Shown piece after piece: positions 26,954 to 34,391 of a stretch of DNA of 57,187 bases (the first letter of the stretch is position 1; each line of letters begins with the position of its first letter). Under the pieces are notes generated by a model. The model saw only the letters and a list, made by a program, of their open reading frames with translations, was not told the DNA's origin and did no database searches. The translations under genes were made by a program, and so were the position numbers. Where the stretch lies: positions 1 to 57,187 of the forward strand of contig CACYWT010000006.1 in assembly GCA_902778175.1 (NCBI GenBank), written 5' to 3'. The stretch comes from an uncultured Ruminococcus sp. GTDB taxonomy: Bacteria > Bacillota > Clostridia > Oscillospirales > Acutalibacteraceae.

Positions 26954-27028
26954 AAGGCAACACCGTATAAAGACCGCTTGACGGCTCAGCGCTGCAATTG
27001 CGGCACTATCTTTGTTCGGTATTGCCTT
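26954..27028 (+). repeat. Terminal-inverted-repeat element, short full copy (copy B, 75 bases)
   Basis: The ends AAGGCAACACCG and CGGTATTGCCTT are inverted with one mismatch. The first ~37 and last ~30 bases closely match the ends of copy C (30622-30785), for example GACGGCT/TACGGCT and TGCGGCACT-TCTTTGT. The centre of copy C is missing. It lies in the transcribed leader of the SufC-like gene. No coding capacity. Confidence 0.75.
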
Positions 27029-27048
27029 AAAACAAATGTAATGAAATA

Positions 27049-27077
27049 ATTATAACATAATTAACAGATAAAAACAA
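27049..27077 (-). promoter_or_regulatory. Promoter of the SufCB-like operon
   Basis: Minus strand: TTGTTT (27077-27072), a 17-base spacer and consensus TATAAT (27054-27049). The leader to the start codon is about 120 bases and includes repeat copy B. Confidence 0.65.
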
Positions 27078-27135
27078 TAATAAATATGATATTTTGCATA
27101 ATTATTGTGTTATTTGATAAATTTGCAAGCTGATA

Positions 27136-27164
27136 TTGTATATTCGGTTTTTTTATGTTAGAAT
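27136..27164 (+). promoter_or_regulatory. Promoter of the formate-THF ligase gene
   Basis: TTGTAT (27136-27141), a 17-base spacer and TAGAAT (27159-27164). The ~100-base leader has a small hairpin GCAGGA/TCCTGC (27188-27193 with 27214-27219). I looked for a ZTP (pfl) riboswitch, common before this gene, and cannot support one. Confidence 0.6.
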
Positions 27165-27265
27165 AAATAAGGATTTATTCTGGTTCGGCAGGATCTTCAC
27201 AAACCGAAAATGCTCCTGCTGTCGGTATGAATCAGATAAAAAATAAAAGAAACGGGGAAATCGAA

Positions 27266-28933
27266 ATGCTGACTGATATTGAAATTGCTCAACAGGCAAA
27301 GATCCGTCCGATCAGACAGATCGCGGAAAAACTCGGGATCACAGAAGACGAGCTTGAGTATTACGGAAAATATAAAGCAAAGCTTACCGAGGAACTTATT
27401 ACCCGCAAAGCAGGCGAAAAAAACGGAAAGCTTATTCTTGTTACTGCAATCAATCCTACGCCTGCCGGAGAAGGTAAGACTACGACATCTGTCGGTCTTG
27501 GCGATGCACTTTCTCTTCTCGGCAAGAAAACGGTAATTGCTCTTCGAGAGCCTTCTCTCGGCCCTGTATTTGGTGTAAAGGGCGGAGCAGCCGGCGGCGG
27601 ATATGCTCAGGTTATTCCTATGGAAGATATCAATCTTCATTTTACAGGAGATATGCATGCTATTACTGCGGCAAATAATCTTTGCTGCGCTATGCTTGAC
27701 AATCATATCCAGCAGGGCAATTCACTGAAGATCGACGTTAAAAAAGTACTTATCAAAAGATGTCTTGATATGAATGACAGAGAACTGCGCAATATCGTAG
27801 CAGGTCTCGGCGGCAGAGTAAACGGTGTCCCGAGAGAGGACGGATTTATCATTACCGTTGCAAGTGAAGTCATGGCTATTCTCTGCCTTGCATCGGATAT
27901 TGATGATCTTAAAGAAAGACTCGGCAATATACTGATAGCATATACAACGGATGGTCAGCCTGTCTTTGCGCACGACATCAAGGCTAACGGAGCTATGGCT
28001 GCTCTACTCAAGGACGCGATCAAACCCAATCTGGTACAGACACTGGAAGGTACACCTGCGCTTATGCACGGCGGTCCGTTTGCAAATATAGCACATGGCT
28101 GTAATTCAGTAAGAGCTACAAAGCTTGCTCTCAAGCTTGCTGACTACTGTGTAACCGAGGCAGGTTTCGGTTCTGATCTCGGAGCCGAGAAATTCTTTGA
28201 TATCAAATGCCGCAAAGCCGGTCTGAAGCCTTCGGCTGTGGTAATTGTCGCAACTGTAAGAGCGCTTAAATACAACGGCGGTATTCCTAAGGCAGAGCTT
28301 GGAAACGAAAACCTTGATGCACTTAAAAAGGGTATCGTTAATCTCGGTGTTCATATTACCAATATGCAGAAATACGGTATTCCTACTGTAGTTGCGATCA
28401 ACCGTTTTGCTGCGGATTCGGACGCAGAGCTTTCATATATTGAAGAATACTGCACATCATTGGGCGCTGATTTTGCTATGTCCGAAGTATTTGCAAAGGG
28501 CGGTAACGGCGGTACGGAGCTTGCAGAAAAAGTTATCGCTGCTGCGGATAAGCCTTCCGATTTCAGATTTATCTATGATGATGATCTTAGCATAAAGGAA
28601 AAGATCAATGCCGTTGCAACCAAGATATACGGTGCTGACGGAGTGACATATACAACACAGGCAATAAAAGCTCTTGCTGATATCGAAAAGCTTGATACAG
28701 CCAAGCTCCCGGTATGTATTGCAAAAACACAATACTCGCTTTCCGATGATCCTTCACTGCTCGGCAAGCCCGAGGGCTTTACTGTAACAGTCCGTGATAT
28801 CCGTCTTTCAAACGGCGCCGGATTTGTAGTAGTATATACCGGTGATATAATGACAATGCCGGGACTTCCGAAGGTTCCTGCTGCCGAGAAAATTGATGTG
28901 GATTCTTCCGGCAAAATCAATGGTCTTTTCTGA
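27266..28933 (+). CDS. fhs: Formate-tetrahydrofolate ligase
   Basis: The enzyme activates formate to 10-formyl-THF with ATP, feeding purine and formyl-Met-tRNA synthesis or the methyl branch of acetogenesis. The 555-residue protein is full length. The nucleotide loop is [16 protein letters not shown] (about residues 66-81), followed by [22 protein letters not shown], 'FTGDMHAI', and '[14 protein letters not shown]'. ATG 27266 follows GGGGAAA by 5 bases and gives the normal N-terminus (LTDIEIAQ); an upstream ATG at 27227 would add 13 residues without a site. Monocistronic in appearance, though tsaE starts 18 bases later. Confidence 0.97.
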   Translation: MLTDIEIAQQAKIRPIRQIAEKLGITEDELEYYGKYKAKLTEELITRKAGEKNGKLILVTAINPTPAGEGKTTTSVGLGDALSLLGKKTVIALREPSLGPVFGVKGGAAGGGYAQVIPMEDINLHFTGDMHAITAANNLCCAMLDNHIQQGNSLKIDVKKVLIKRCLDMNDRELRNIVAGLGGRVNGVPREDGFIITVASEVMAILCLASDIDDLKERLGNILIAYTTDGQPVFAHDIKANGAMAALLKDAIKPNLVQTLEGTPALMHGGPFANIAHGCNSVRATKLALKLADYCVTEAGFGSDLGAEKFFDIKCRKAGLKPSAVVIVATVRALKYNGGIPKAELGNENLDALKKGIVNLGVHITNMQKYGIPTVVAINRFAADSDAELSYIEEYCTSLGADFAMSEVFAKGGNGGTELAEKVIAAADKPSDFRFIYDDDLSIKEKINAVATKIYGADGVTYTTQAIKALADIEKLDTAKLPVCIAKTQYSLSDDPSLLGKPEGFTVTVRDIRLSNGAGFVVVYTGDIMTMPGLPKVPAAEKIDVDSSGKINGLF

Positions 28934-28951
28934 TGAAATGAGGTTAGACTT

Positions 28952-29374
28952 TTGCAAAAATATATAACACATTCAACGGAAGAAACAGAGATCGTTGCAG
29001 AAAATCTTGCAGCTGCTCTCAGCGGAACTGAAATAATAGCAATGTTCGGCGGATTAGGTGCTGGAAAGACAGCTTTTACAAGAGGTCTTGTAAGAGGACT
29101 CGGAGCAGATGACTGTGTGTCAAGTCCGACCTTTGCGCTTGTCAATGAATATGAAGGCCGCTGTCCGATCTATCATTTTGATATGTACCGCGTAACAACG
29201 GGAGATGATCTTTATTCAACCGGTTTTTTCGATTATATGGATAACGGCGTTATGATAATCGAATGGAGCGAAAATATCGAATCCTATCTTCCCGAAAACC
29301 GTATAACAGTTCATATCGTTCCGACCGGAGAAAACGACAGAGAGATAACGATAGAAGGAGCAAAGATCAAATGA
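28952..29374 (+). CDS. tsaE: tRNA threonylcarbamoyladenosine biosynthesis ATPase TsaE
   Basis: A 140-residue P-loop protein that drives the TsaB-TsaD complex in forming t6A at position 37 of ANN-decoding tRNAs. Walker A is GGLGAGKTAFTRGL (about residues 33-46), followed by 'SSPTFALVNEYEG', 'YHFDMYR', and 'IIEWSENI'. The start is TTG 28952 with ATGAGG upstream. Its TGA overlaps the ATG of tsaB (ATGA), so the two are coupled. tsaD proper is not in the window, only a paralogue at 36098. Confidence 0.96.
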   Translation: MQKYITHSTEETEIVAENLAAALSGTEIIAMFGGLGAGKTAFTRGLVRGLGADDCVSSPTFALVNEYEGRCPIYHFDMYRVTTGDDLYSTGFFDYMDNGVMIIEWSENIESYLPENRITVHIVPTGENDREITIEGAKIK

Positions 29375-30096
29375 CAATTTTAGGGATCGATACCTCCGCC
29401 TCACCCGTATCAGCTGCATTGCTTAAAGACGGGAAACTGATCGGAGAGTTCTATCTGAATATTCGTACTACCCACAGTCAGACGCTTATGCCGATAATAT
29501 CATCTCTTCTTCAAACTACGGGGACTTCGGTTGAGGATATAGATGTTTTCGCTGTAAATGCAGGTCCGGGATCTTTTACCGGTGTCCGTATCGGAACTGC
29601 ATCGGTAAAGGGAATGGCGATGCCGCTCGATAAACCTTGTGCTATGGTTTCTACGCTGGAGGCTATGGCGTATTCAATGCCGTACAGAAATGCAGTTATC
29701 TGTGCCGTAATGGACGCCCGCTGCAGTCAGGTATATAATGCATTATTCAGAATAAATGATGGTACAGTGGAAAGAATAACTCAGGATCGTGCGATGTCGA
29801 TCGATGATCTTGCAAAGGAATTGTCGGAATACAAGGAAACTGTATATCTTACCGGTGACGGCGCAGAACTGTGTGCAGCGTTTTTTTTAGACAAACTGTC
29901 TGATGTTGTACTGACGCCGGTTAATATAAGATATCAGCATGCATACGGTACGGCGGCAGCGGCTGAAAAAATGGCTGCCGAAAATAAGCTTTGTTCTGCC
30001 GACAGGCTGATGCCTATATATCTCAGGATACCACAGGCTGAACGAGAAAGAAATGCAAGGTTGGAAAAACAAAAAGAAGAAAAGAGGAAGATTTAA
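29371..30096 (+). CDS. tsaB: tRNA threonylcarbamoyladenosine biosynthesis protein TsaB
   Basis: A 241-residue ASKHA-fold protein, the non-catalytic partner of TsaD in t6A synthesis. It shows ILGIDTSASPVSAAL at the N-terminus and the signature AVNAGPGSFTGVRIG (about residues 63-77). The C-terminal half (to residue 241) ends in a charged Lys/Glu/Arg tail. ATG 29371 overlaps the tsaE stop and follows AAGGAG; an earlier in-frame start lies inside tsaE and is rejected. The stop codon touches the TTG start of rpiB. Confidence 0.96.
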   Translation: MTILGIDTSASPVSAALLKDGKLIGEFYLNIRTTHSQTLMPIISSLLQTTGTSVEDIDVFAVNAGPGSFTGVRIGTASVKGMAMPLDKPCAMVSTLEAMAYSMPYRNAVICAVMDARCSQVYNALFRINDGTVERITQDRAMSIDDLAKELSEYKETVYLTGDGAELCAAFFLDKLSDVVLTPVNIRYQHAYGTAAAAEKMAAENKLCSADRLMPIYLRIPQAERERNARLEKQKEEKRKI

Positions 30097-30552
30097 TTGA
30101 AAATTGCTGTTGCTGCCGATCACGGAGCATTTGAACTTAAAGAGGCTGTAAAAAAACATCTTGAAGAAAAAGGAATTGAGTTTACCGACTACGGCTGCTT
30201 TTCCAAGGAATCAGTAGACTATCCCAGATATGCATATCTTGCCGCATCTGCTGTTGCTGAAAAAGAGTGTGATTTCGGCATTATCTGCTGTACAACAGGA
30301 CTCGGAGTATCTATGGCTGCAAATAAGGTCAAGGGTATAAGGGCTGCAGTCTGTACAAATGAAATGCTTGCGGAAATGACAAGACGTCATAACAATGCTA
30401 ATGTTATATGTATGGGGCAGAATGTGGTTTCTCAGGAGCTTGCATTCAGAATGATTGATATTTTCCTTTCAACTGACTTTGAGGGAGGAAGACATCAGCG
30501 CAGAATAAATCTTCTTACAGATATTGAAAACGGGAAAAAACTTACCGTATAA
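30097..30552 (+). CDS. rpiB: Ribose 5-phosphate isomerase B
   Basis: A 151-residue RpiB/LacAB-type isomerase interconverting ribose 5-phosphate and ribulose 5-phosphate. It starts MKIAVAADHGAFELK; the active-site block is IICCTTGLGVSMAANK (about residues 64-79), with catalytic Cys in 'CCTTG' and the 'RHNNANVICMGQNV' segment. TTG 30097 starts immediately after the tsaB stop, with AAGAGGAAG upstream. A terminator follows. Confidence 0.96.
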   Translation: MKIAVAADHGAFELKEAVKKHLEEKGIEFTDYGCFSKESVDYPRYAYLAASAVAEKECDFGIICCTTGLGVSMAANKVKGIRAAVCTNEMLAEMTRRHNNANVICMGQNVVSQELAFRMIDIFLSTDFEGGRHQRRINLLTDIENGKKLTV

Positions 30553-30562
30553 AAAATAATTC

Positions 30563-30605
30563 AGCCGTCCATTCTTTCAAAATGAAGGAATGAACGGCTT
30601 TTTTT
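30563..30605 (+). terminator. Terminator after rpiB
   Basis: A 16-bp stem with one mismatch (30563-30578 with 30584-30599; base AGCCGT/ACGGCT) and 5-base loop, followed by a T-run to 30605. It closes the fhs/tsaE/tsaB/rpiB unit. Confidence 0.9.
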
Positions 30606-30621
30606 ATTTATGCCGGAATCA

Positions 30622-30785
30622 AAGGCAACACCGCACAAAGAACGCCTTACGGCTTAGCACCACATATACTTTCTCTTTTTCAGTCATTCAACACAAAACT
30701 CGCTTGATAACCGTCAGGTTAACTGCGCTCGTTTTGCACATTCTGACGAAAAAATCTGCGGCACTTTCTTTGTGTGATATTGCCT
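30622..30785 (+). repeat. Terminal-inverted-repeat element, long copy (copy C, 164 bases)
   Basis: The left end AAGGCAACACCGCACAAAGA and the reverse complement of the right end (AGGCAATATCACACAAAGAA) form imperfect 20-base inverted repeats (about 16 matches). Blocks GATAACCGT and AAAAAATCTGCGG are shared with copy A; both ends are shared with copy B; the left end equals copy D. No open frame of note, so it looks like a miniature non-autonomous element or a structured repeat. Confidence 0.75.
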
Positions 30786-30793
30786 AAATCTTA

Positions 30794-30928
30794 TCAGCAG
30801 CCGCAACCGCAGTTATTGTCGTTGCATCCGCATCCGCAGCCGTTGTTACCGCCGCAGCAGCAAAGAATGATGATGAGAAGAATGATCCAGCCACAACCGT
30901 TGTTTCCGCCAAAAACATTATTACACAT
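30794..30928 (-). CDS. Cys/Gly/Asn-rich 44-residue peptide with one hydrophobic helix
   Basis: A perfect AAGGAGG lies 8 bases before ATG 30928, and the frame runs to TGA (30794-30796). The peptide reads MCNNVFGGNNGCG, then a hydrophobic core WIILLIIILCCC (residues 14-25), then GGNNGCGCGCNDNNCGCGC. Eleven of 44 residues are cysteine. This layout is typical of small clostridial Gly/Cys peptides sometimes auto-labelled with insect chorion names, which is not informative. It is divergent from the Fur-family/zinc importer operon; metal binding or surface/spore location are guesses. A promoter may lie at 30987-31017. Confidence 0.8.
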   Translation of the reverse strand: MCNNVFGGNNGCGWIILLIIILCCCGGNNGCGCGCNDNNCGCGC

Positions 30929-30986
30929 AATAATTTCCTCCTTATTTTCTTCCGCAGGAACTTACCTTTGGAAGTGTTTACATTAC

Positions 30987-31017
30987 ATAATACGCATTAA
31001 ATATTATTCTGTGACAA
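30987..31017 (-). promoter_or_regulatory. Possible promoter of the Cys-rich peptide gene
   Basis: Minus strand: TTGTCA (31017-31012) and TATTAT (30992-30987) with a long 19-base spacer. Weak support; the position relative to the strong ribosome binding site is suitable. Confidence 0.4.
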
Positions 31018-31032
31018 TGTTATAATTATATC

Positions 31033-31061
31033 TTGACATAATGAAAATAAGGTGATAAAAT
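31033..31061 (+). promoter_or_regulatory. Sigma-A promoter of the Fur/zinc importer operon
   Basis: Consensus TTGACA (31033-31038), a 17-base spacer and TAAAAT (31056-31061), 40 bases before the regulator's ATG. The next bases form the palindromic operator. Confidence 0.85.
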
Positions 31062-31075
31062 GAAAACGGTTTTCA
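31061..31075 (+). promoter_or_regulatory. Candidate Zur/Fur-family operator (7-1-7 palindrome)
   Basis: TGAAAACGGTTTTCA is a perfect 7-1-7 inverted repeat that begins at the last base of the -10 box and covers the expected transcription start. Fur-family boxes are often 7-1-7 repeats, and actinobacterial Zur boxes are close to TGAAAATGATTTTCA (from memory). Binding here would block the promoter of the regulator and importer genes, a self-regulating zinc-repression loop. Confidence 0.65.
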
Positions 31076-31100
31076 AATTGCTGTACGGAGGAATGTATTA

Positions 31101-31529
31101 ATGTCAAATGGTGGCTATAAAACCAGGCAGCGTGAGGCGATACTTGATTATCTTATTGATCATAAGGATAGTCATGTCACTGTAAATAGTATTTCGGATC
31201 ATCTTGAAAAAGATGGTGTGAGAGTAGGTGTTACTACAATATACCGTCATCTTGATAAGCTGCTCGAACAGGGTCTTGTACGGAAATATACTGTAGACGG
31301 AACTACTTCAGCCTGTTTTCAGTATGCAAGCTCTGATGTAAGCTGTCATGAGCATTATCATCTGAAATGTGAAAAATGCGGAAAACTGATACATCTTCAT
31401 TGCGATCATGCCTCGGAAATGTGCCGTCATATTTTTGATGAACATGGTTTCATGATTGATCTGTACAGAACTGTATTTTACGGTATTTGTAAACAATGCA
31501 AGGAAAGAAAGGATAATGAAGAAGAATGA
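31101..31529 (+). CDS. Fur-family metalloregulator, probably Zur
   Basis: A 142-residue repressor with an N-terminal winged helix (about residues 5-80; 'TRQREAILDYLIDH', 'VGVTTIYRHLDKLLEQGLV') and a C-terminal metal-binding dimerisation domain. The structural zinc site is the pair CEKCGK (about 91-96) and CKQC (about 132-135). Regulatory ligands are likely in 'CHEHYHLKCE', 'HLHCDHA' and 'DEHG'. Its ATGA overlap with the importer's binding protein gene and the operator upstream argue for Zur rather than Fur or PerR, which is inference. A GGAGG precedes the ATG. Confidence 0.93.
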   Translation: MSNGGYKTRQREAILDYLIDHKDSHVTVNSISDHLEKDGVRVGVTTIYRHLDKLLEQGLVRKYTVDGTTSACFQYASSDVSCHEHYHLKCEKCGKLIHLHCDHASEMCRHIFDEHGFMIDLYRTVFYGICKQCKERKDNEEE

Positions 31530-32476
31530 AAAAAATAATTGCGCTGCTTTTGACAGTTGCTGCGATCACTGCAATTTTCTGTGGCTGCAAATCTCAGGAA
31601 GATAATAAGAAAGACGAGGGTAAGCTCAAAGTTGTTACAACAATTTTTCCTCCTTACGATTTCGCAAGACAGTTAGGCGGAGATAAGGTCACTGTTTCTA
31701 TGCTGCTCAAGCCCGGAATGGAGAGCCATAATTTCGACCCGACTCCGCAGGATATTATTAATGTCCAGAATGCCGATCTATTCATCTATACAGGCGGCGA
31801 ATCTGATAAGTGGGTCAAGGATATACTTGAATCTGATGACAAAAAGCCTAAAAAGGTACTTGCAATGATGGATTGCGTTGATGTTGTCACAGAAGATACT
31901 GTTGAAGGTATGACCAAGGAAGAAGAGGAAAACGAAGGGGACGAGATAGAGTATGATGAGCATGTATGGACTTCTCCGGAAAATGCAATGGCTATCTCAA
32001 GAAAAATCTCTGAGGCACTGAAAGAGCTTTCACCGTCAGACAGTCAGACATTTGAAAAAAATACAAAGGATTATACCAAGGAGCTTTCTGTTCTTGATAA
32101 TGATTTCAAAAAAGCAGTCGAAAACGGGAAAAGGAAAATAATGGTATTTGCAGACAGATTTCCGTTCCGTTATTTTGCAGATGCATACGGTCTGAGCTAT
32201 TTTGCAGCTTTCCCGGGGTGTTCTGCCGATACCGAACCGAGTGCTGCAACAATTTCCTTCCTTATAAATAAAGTCAAGGAAGAAAAGATCCCGGTAGTGT
32301 TTACTATTGAATTTTCCAACAAGAAAATTGCTGATACTATCTGTGAGGGAACAGGAGCAAAACAGCTGGAATTCCATTCCTGTCATAATGTATCTCAGGA
32401 AATGCTTGATAACGGATCTACATACGTTTCTATAATGAAATCAAATCTTGAACATCTGAAGGAGGCATTAGCCTGA
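31526..32476 (+). CDS. znuA: Zinc-type ABC transporter substrate-binding lipoprotein
   Basis: A 316-residue cluster A-I metal-binding protein. A signal peptide ends at a lipobox-like IFCGC, with Cys21 as the probable lipid site. Metal-site residues are His in GMESHNFDPTP and His in 'YDEHVWTSPEN'. The third position, usually His near the domain linker, is replaced in 'VFADRFPFRYFADAYGL', and 'FPGCSADTEPSAAT' supplies further residues. The flexible loop before the second His is acidic (EEEENEGDEIEYDE) instead of His-rich. Clostridial homologues share this pattern as far as I recall. It captures Zn or Mn outside the membrane; context with a Fur-family regulator favours Zn. Confidence 0.92.
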   Translation: MKKIIALLLTVAAITAIFCGCKSQEDNKKDEGKLKVVTTIFPPYDFARQLGGDKVTVSMLLKPGMESHNFDPTPQDIINVQNADLFIYTGGESDKWVKDILESDDKKPKKVLAMMDCVDVVTEDTVEGMTKEEEENEGDEIEYDEHVWTSPENAMAISRKISEALKELSPSDSQTFEKNTKDYTKELSVLDNDFKKAVENGKRKIMVFADRFPFRYFADAYGLSYFAAFPGCSADTEPSAATISFLINKVKEEKIPVVFTIEFSNKKIADTICEGTGAKQLEFHSCHNVSQEMLDNGSTYVSIMKSNLEHLKEALA

Positions 32477-33178
32477 ATGGAACCTTTATTGTCGTGCGAG
32501 AACGTATCGTTTTCCTATGAAAACACCGCAGTAATAAAAAATCTTAGTTTTCATGTCAACAGCGGTGATTATCTCTGTATTGTCGGTGAAAACGGTTCCG
32601 GTAAAAGCACTCTTACAAAAGGTCTGCTTGGTCTTAAAGCGCCTGCTGAAGGAAAAATAATACGCGGAAGCGATCTTCACGGCAATGAAATAGGCTATCT
32701 TCCTCAGCAGAATCCTGCTCAGAAAGATTTTCCGGCAAGCGTATTTGAAGTCGTTCTTTCGGGAAGACTTAACAGCCGCAGATTCCGTCCGTTTTATTCT
32801 AAGGAAGATAAAAAAATAGCAAGAGAAAACCTGAAAAAACTCGGTATAGAGGATCTTATCAAACGCAGCTATCGTGATCTTTCGGGCGGACAGCAGCAGA
32901 GAGTTCTACTTGCAAGAGCATTATGCGCCGGAAGCAAGCTCTTGTTTCTTGATGAACCTGTTACCGGACTTGATCCGATCGTAACAGAGGAAATGTACAA
33001 GCTGATCCTTGAGCTTAACAGAAAAGAAAAGATAACGATTATCATGGTATCACATGATATCAAGGCATCTGTGCTTTATGCAACACATATTCTTCATCTG
33101 AATTTCGATAAAAGCTTTTTCGGCAGGACAGAGGATTATATAAAAAGTCCGATGGGAAAGTATTTCTTTTCAGAATGA
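32477..33178 (+). CDS. znuC: Zinc-type ABC transporter ATP-binding protein
   Basis: A 233-residue ABC ATPase that powers the importer. Walker A is GENGSGKST (about residues 37-45), the Q-loop is 'GYLPQQ', signature LSGGQQQRVLLARAL, Walker B 'LLFLDEPVTGLD', and switch histidine in 'MVSHDIKASV'. It starts at the base after the znuA stop, so translation is probably coupled. Its C-terminal part lacks the zinc-binding extension seen in E. coli ZnuC. Confidence 0.96.
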   Translation: MEPLLSCENVSFSYENTAVIKNLSFHVNSGDYLCIVGENGSGKSTLTKGLLGLKAPAEGKIIRGSDLHGNEIGYLPQQNPAQKDFPASVFEVVLSGRLNSRRFRPFYSKEDKKIARENLKKLGIEDLIKRSYRDLSGGQQQRVLLARALCAGSKLLFLDEPVTGLDPIVTEEMYKLILELNRKEKITIIMVSHDIKASVLYATHILHLNFDKSFFGRTEDYIKSPMGKYFFSE

Positions 33179-33229
33179 TATGGCAGCTGATTATTGCTAT
33201 ATATAAACTAATATCACAAGGTGATCGAA

Positions 33230-34069
33230 TTGTTTAATTTTGCAGAAATGTTTCAGTACAGCTTTATGTTGCGCGCGTTGATAGGAGGTATACTTATTTC
33301 CTTATGTGCAGCGCTGCTCGGAGTAAGTCTGGTACTCAAACGCTATTCAATGATAGGCGACGGTCTTTCTCATGTCGGTTTCGGAGCGCTTGCAATCGGT
33401 TCGGCAGCAAATTTTTCACCGCTTGAGTTTTCAATTCCTATTGTAATACTGTCAGCATTTTTCCTTCTGAGGATCAGCGAAAACAGTAAGATAAAGGGAG
33501 ATGCCGCCATTGCATTGATCTCTACCAGTGCTCTTGCCATAGGTATCACCGCGGCTTCTCTTTCGGGTGTGAATACAGATATAGATAATTATCTGTTCGG
33601 AAGCATTCTTTCACTCTCCAGATCTGATCTTGTTATCTGTATAATTGTATTCATTGTTGTTATGATCCTGTTTATTCTTTTCTATAACAAGATCTTTGCA
33701 GTTACATTTGATGAAAGTTTTGCTAAAGCCAACGGAACCAGAGTCGGCATTTATAATATGCTGATAGCATTGCTCACAGCTCTTACTATTGTAATCGGTA
33801 TGAAACTTATGGGAACACTGCTGATATCAAGTCTGATAATATTTCCGGCAATTATTTCTATGCGTATATGCAGAAGATTCAAAACGGTAATTATTATGTC
33901 ATCAATCGTTTCCGTTGTAGGTTTCTTTGCAGGACTTGTTATATCCTATAATCGTTCCACTCCGGCAGGGGCAAGCGTGGTGCTTGTCAATCTTGCAATG
34001 CTGATAGTTTTTTATGTTATCGGTACAGTTTCAGACAAGATCAAAGCAAAGAAATTCCTTAAACAGTAG
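33230..34069 (+). CDS. znuB: Zinc-type ABC transporter permease
   Basis: A 279-residue permease of the ABC-3 family with about eight hydrophobic helices. The 'MIGDGLSHVGFGALAIG' segment near residue 40 and the 'TVGFFAGLVISY' region are typical of ZnuB/TroC proteins. The start is uncertain: TTG 33230 has AAGGTGA at good distance, whereas GTG 33221 overlaps that site. It ends the fur-znuA-znuC-znuB operon; the promoter of tyrS starts at the next base after the stop codon. Confidence 0.93.
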   Translation: MFNFAEMFQYSFMLRALIGGILISLCAALLGVSLVLKRYSMIGDGLSHVGFGALAIGSAANFSPLEFSIPIVILSAFFLLRISENSKIKGDAAIALISTSALAIGITAASLSGVNTDIDNYLFGSILSLSRSDLVICIIVFIVVMILFILFYNKIFAVTFDESFAKANGTRVGIYNMLIALLTALTIVIGMKLMGTLLISSLIIFPAIISMRICRRFKTVIIMSSIVSVVGFFAGLVISYNRSTPAGASVVLVNLAMLIVFYVIGTVSDKIKAKKFLKQ

Positions 34070-34098
34070 TTGACAAAATCATAAAAAAGGTATATACT
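34070..34098 (+). promoter_or_regulatory. Sigma-A promoter of the tyrS operon
   Basis: Consensus TTGACA (34070-34075), a 17-base spacer and TATACT (34093-34098), directly behind the znuB stop codon. Confidence 0.88.
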
Positions 34099-34109
34099 GA
34101 ATCTTAATA

Positions 34110-34363
34110 GCTGTGAAAAGAAAAAGTATGACGGGGGATTGTCCGCAGAGAGGATATGGTTGGTGAAAATATCTGTCAGTTCCGTCAGAAATACATCTTT
34201 GAGCTGAGAGGTGAACGTATATAGTAGCCTTATCCGCTTTGTGTCCGTTAAAGCACAAGGGTATGTAAGTACCCGTTAAGGCCGGAATCGTGAGGTTTCG
34301 GTAAATTGAGGTGGTACAGCGGTTTCTATCGCCCTCTGTGTTAAAATCAGGGGGCGTTTTTTT
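34110..34363 (+). promoter_or_regulatory. T-box riboswitch, tyrosine-specific
   Basis: A ~250-base leader before tyrS. The T-box core GAGGTGGTACAGCGG lies around 34306-34321, close to the family consensus GGTGGNACCGCG. A stem I region with 'GAGCTGAGAGGTGAACG' leads to the specifier loop, where TAT (34220-34222) followed by A-GTAG is a Tyr codon. The terminator stem pairs CGCCCTCTG (34330-34338) with CAGGGGGCG (34348-34356), followed by seven T. Uncharged tRNA-Tyr would favour the antiterminator and turn on tyrS and the genes behind it. Confidence 0.9.
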
Positions 34364-34391
34364 ACCCCCGGAAAACGAAAGGACGAAAAAA

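Noticed and set aside
27165-27265. ZTP (pfl) riboswitch before fhs
   Set aside because: The position is suggestive but the conserved core pairing and terminal motif are not visible, only one small hairpin.
29263-29370. Extension of tsaB into tsaE
   Set aside because: The extra residues are an out-of-frame reading of TsaE; ATGA coupling at 29371 is the normal arrangement.
30590-30787. 65-residue frame inside repeat copy C
   Set aside because: It spans the rpiB terminator and the repeat element, without a ribosome binding site or conservation across copies.
30774-31025. 83-residue plus-strand Pro/Gln-rich frame
   Set aside because: It is the complement of the Cys-rich peptide gene and its promoter; low-complexity PQP repeats arise from the Gly/Cys codons on the other strand.
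34311-34391. N-terminal extension of tyrS through the T-box
   Set aside because: The frame crosses the T-box core and terminator; ATG 34392 with AAAGGA gives the standard protein start.
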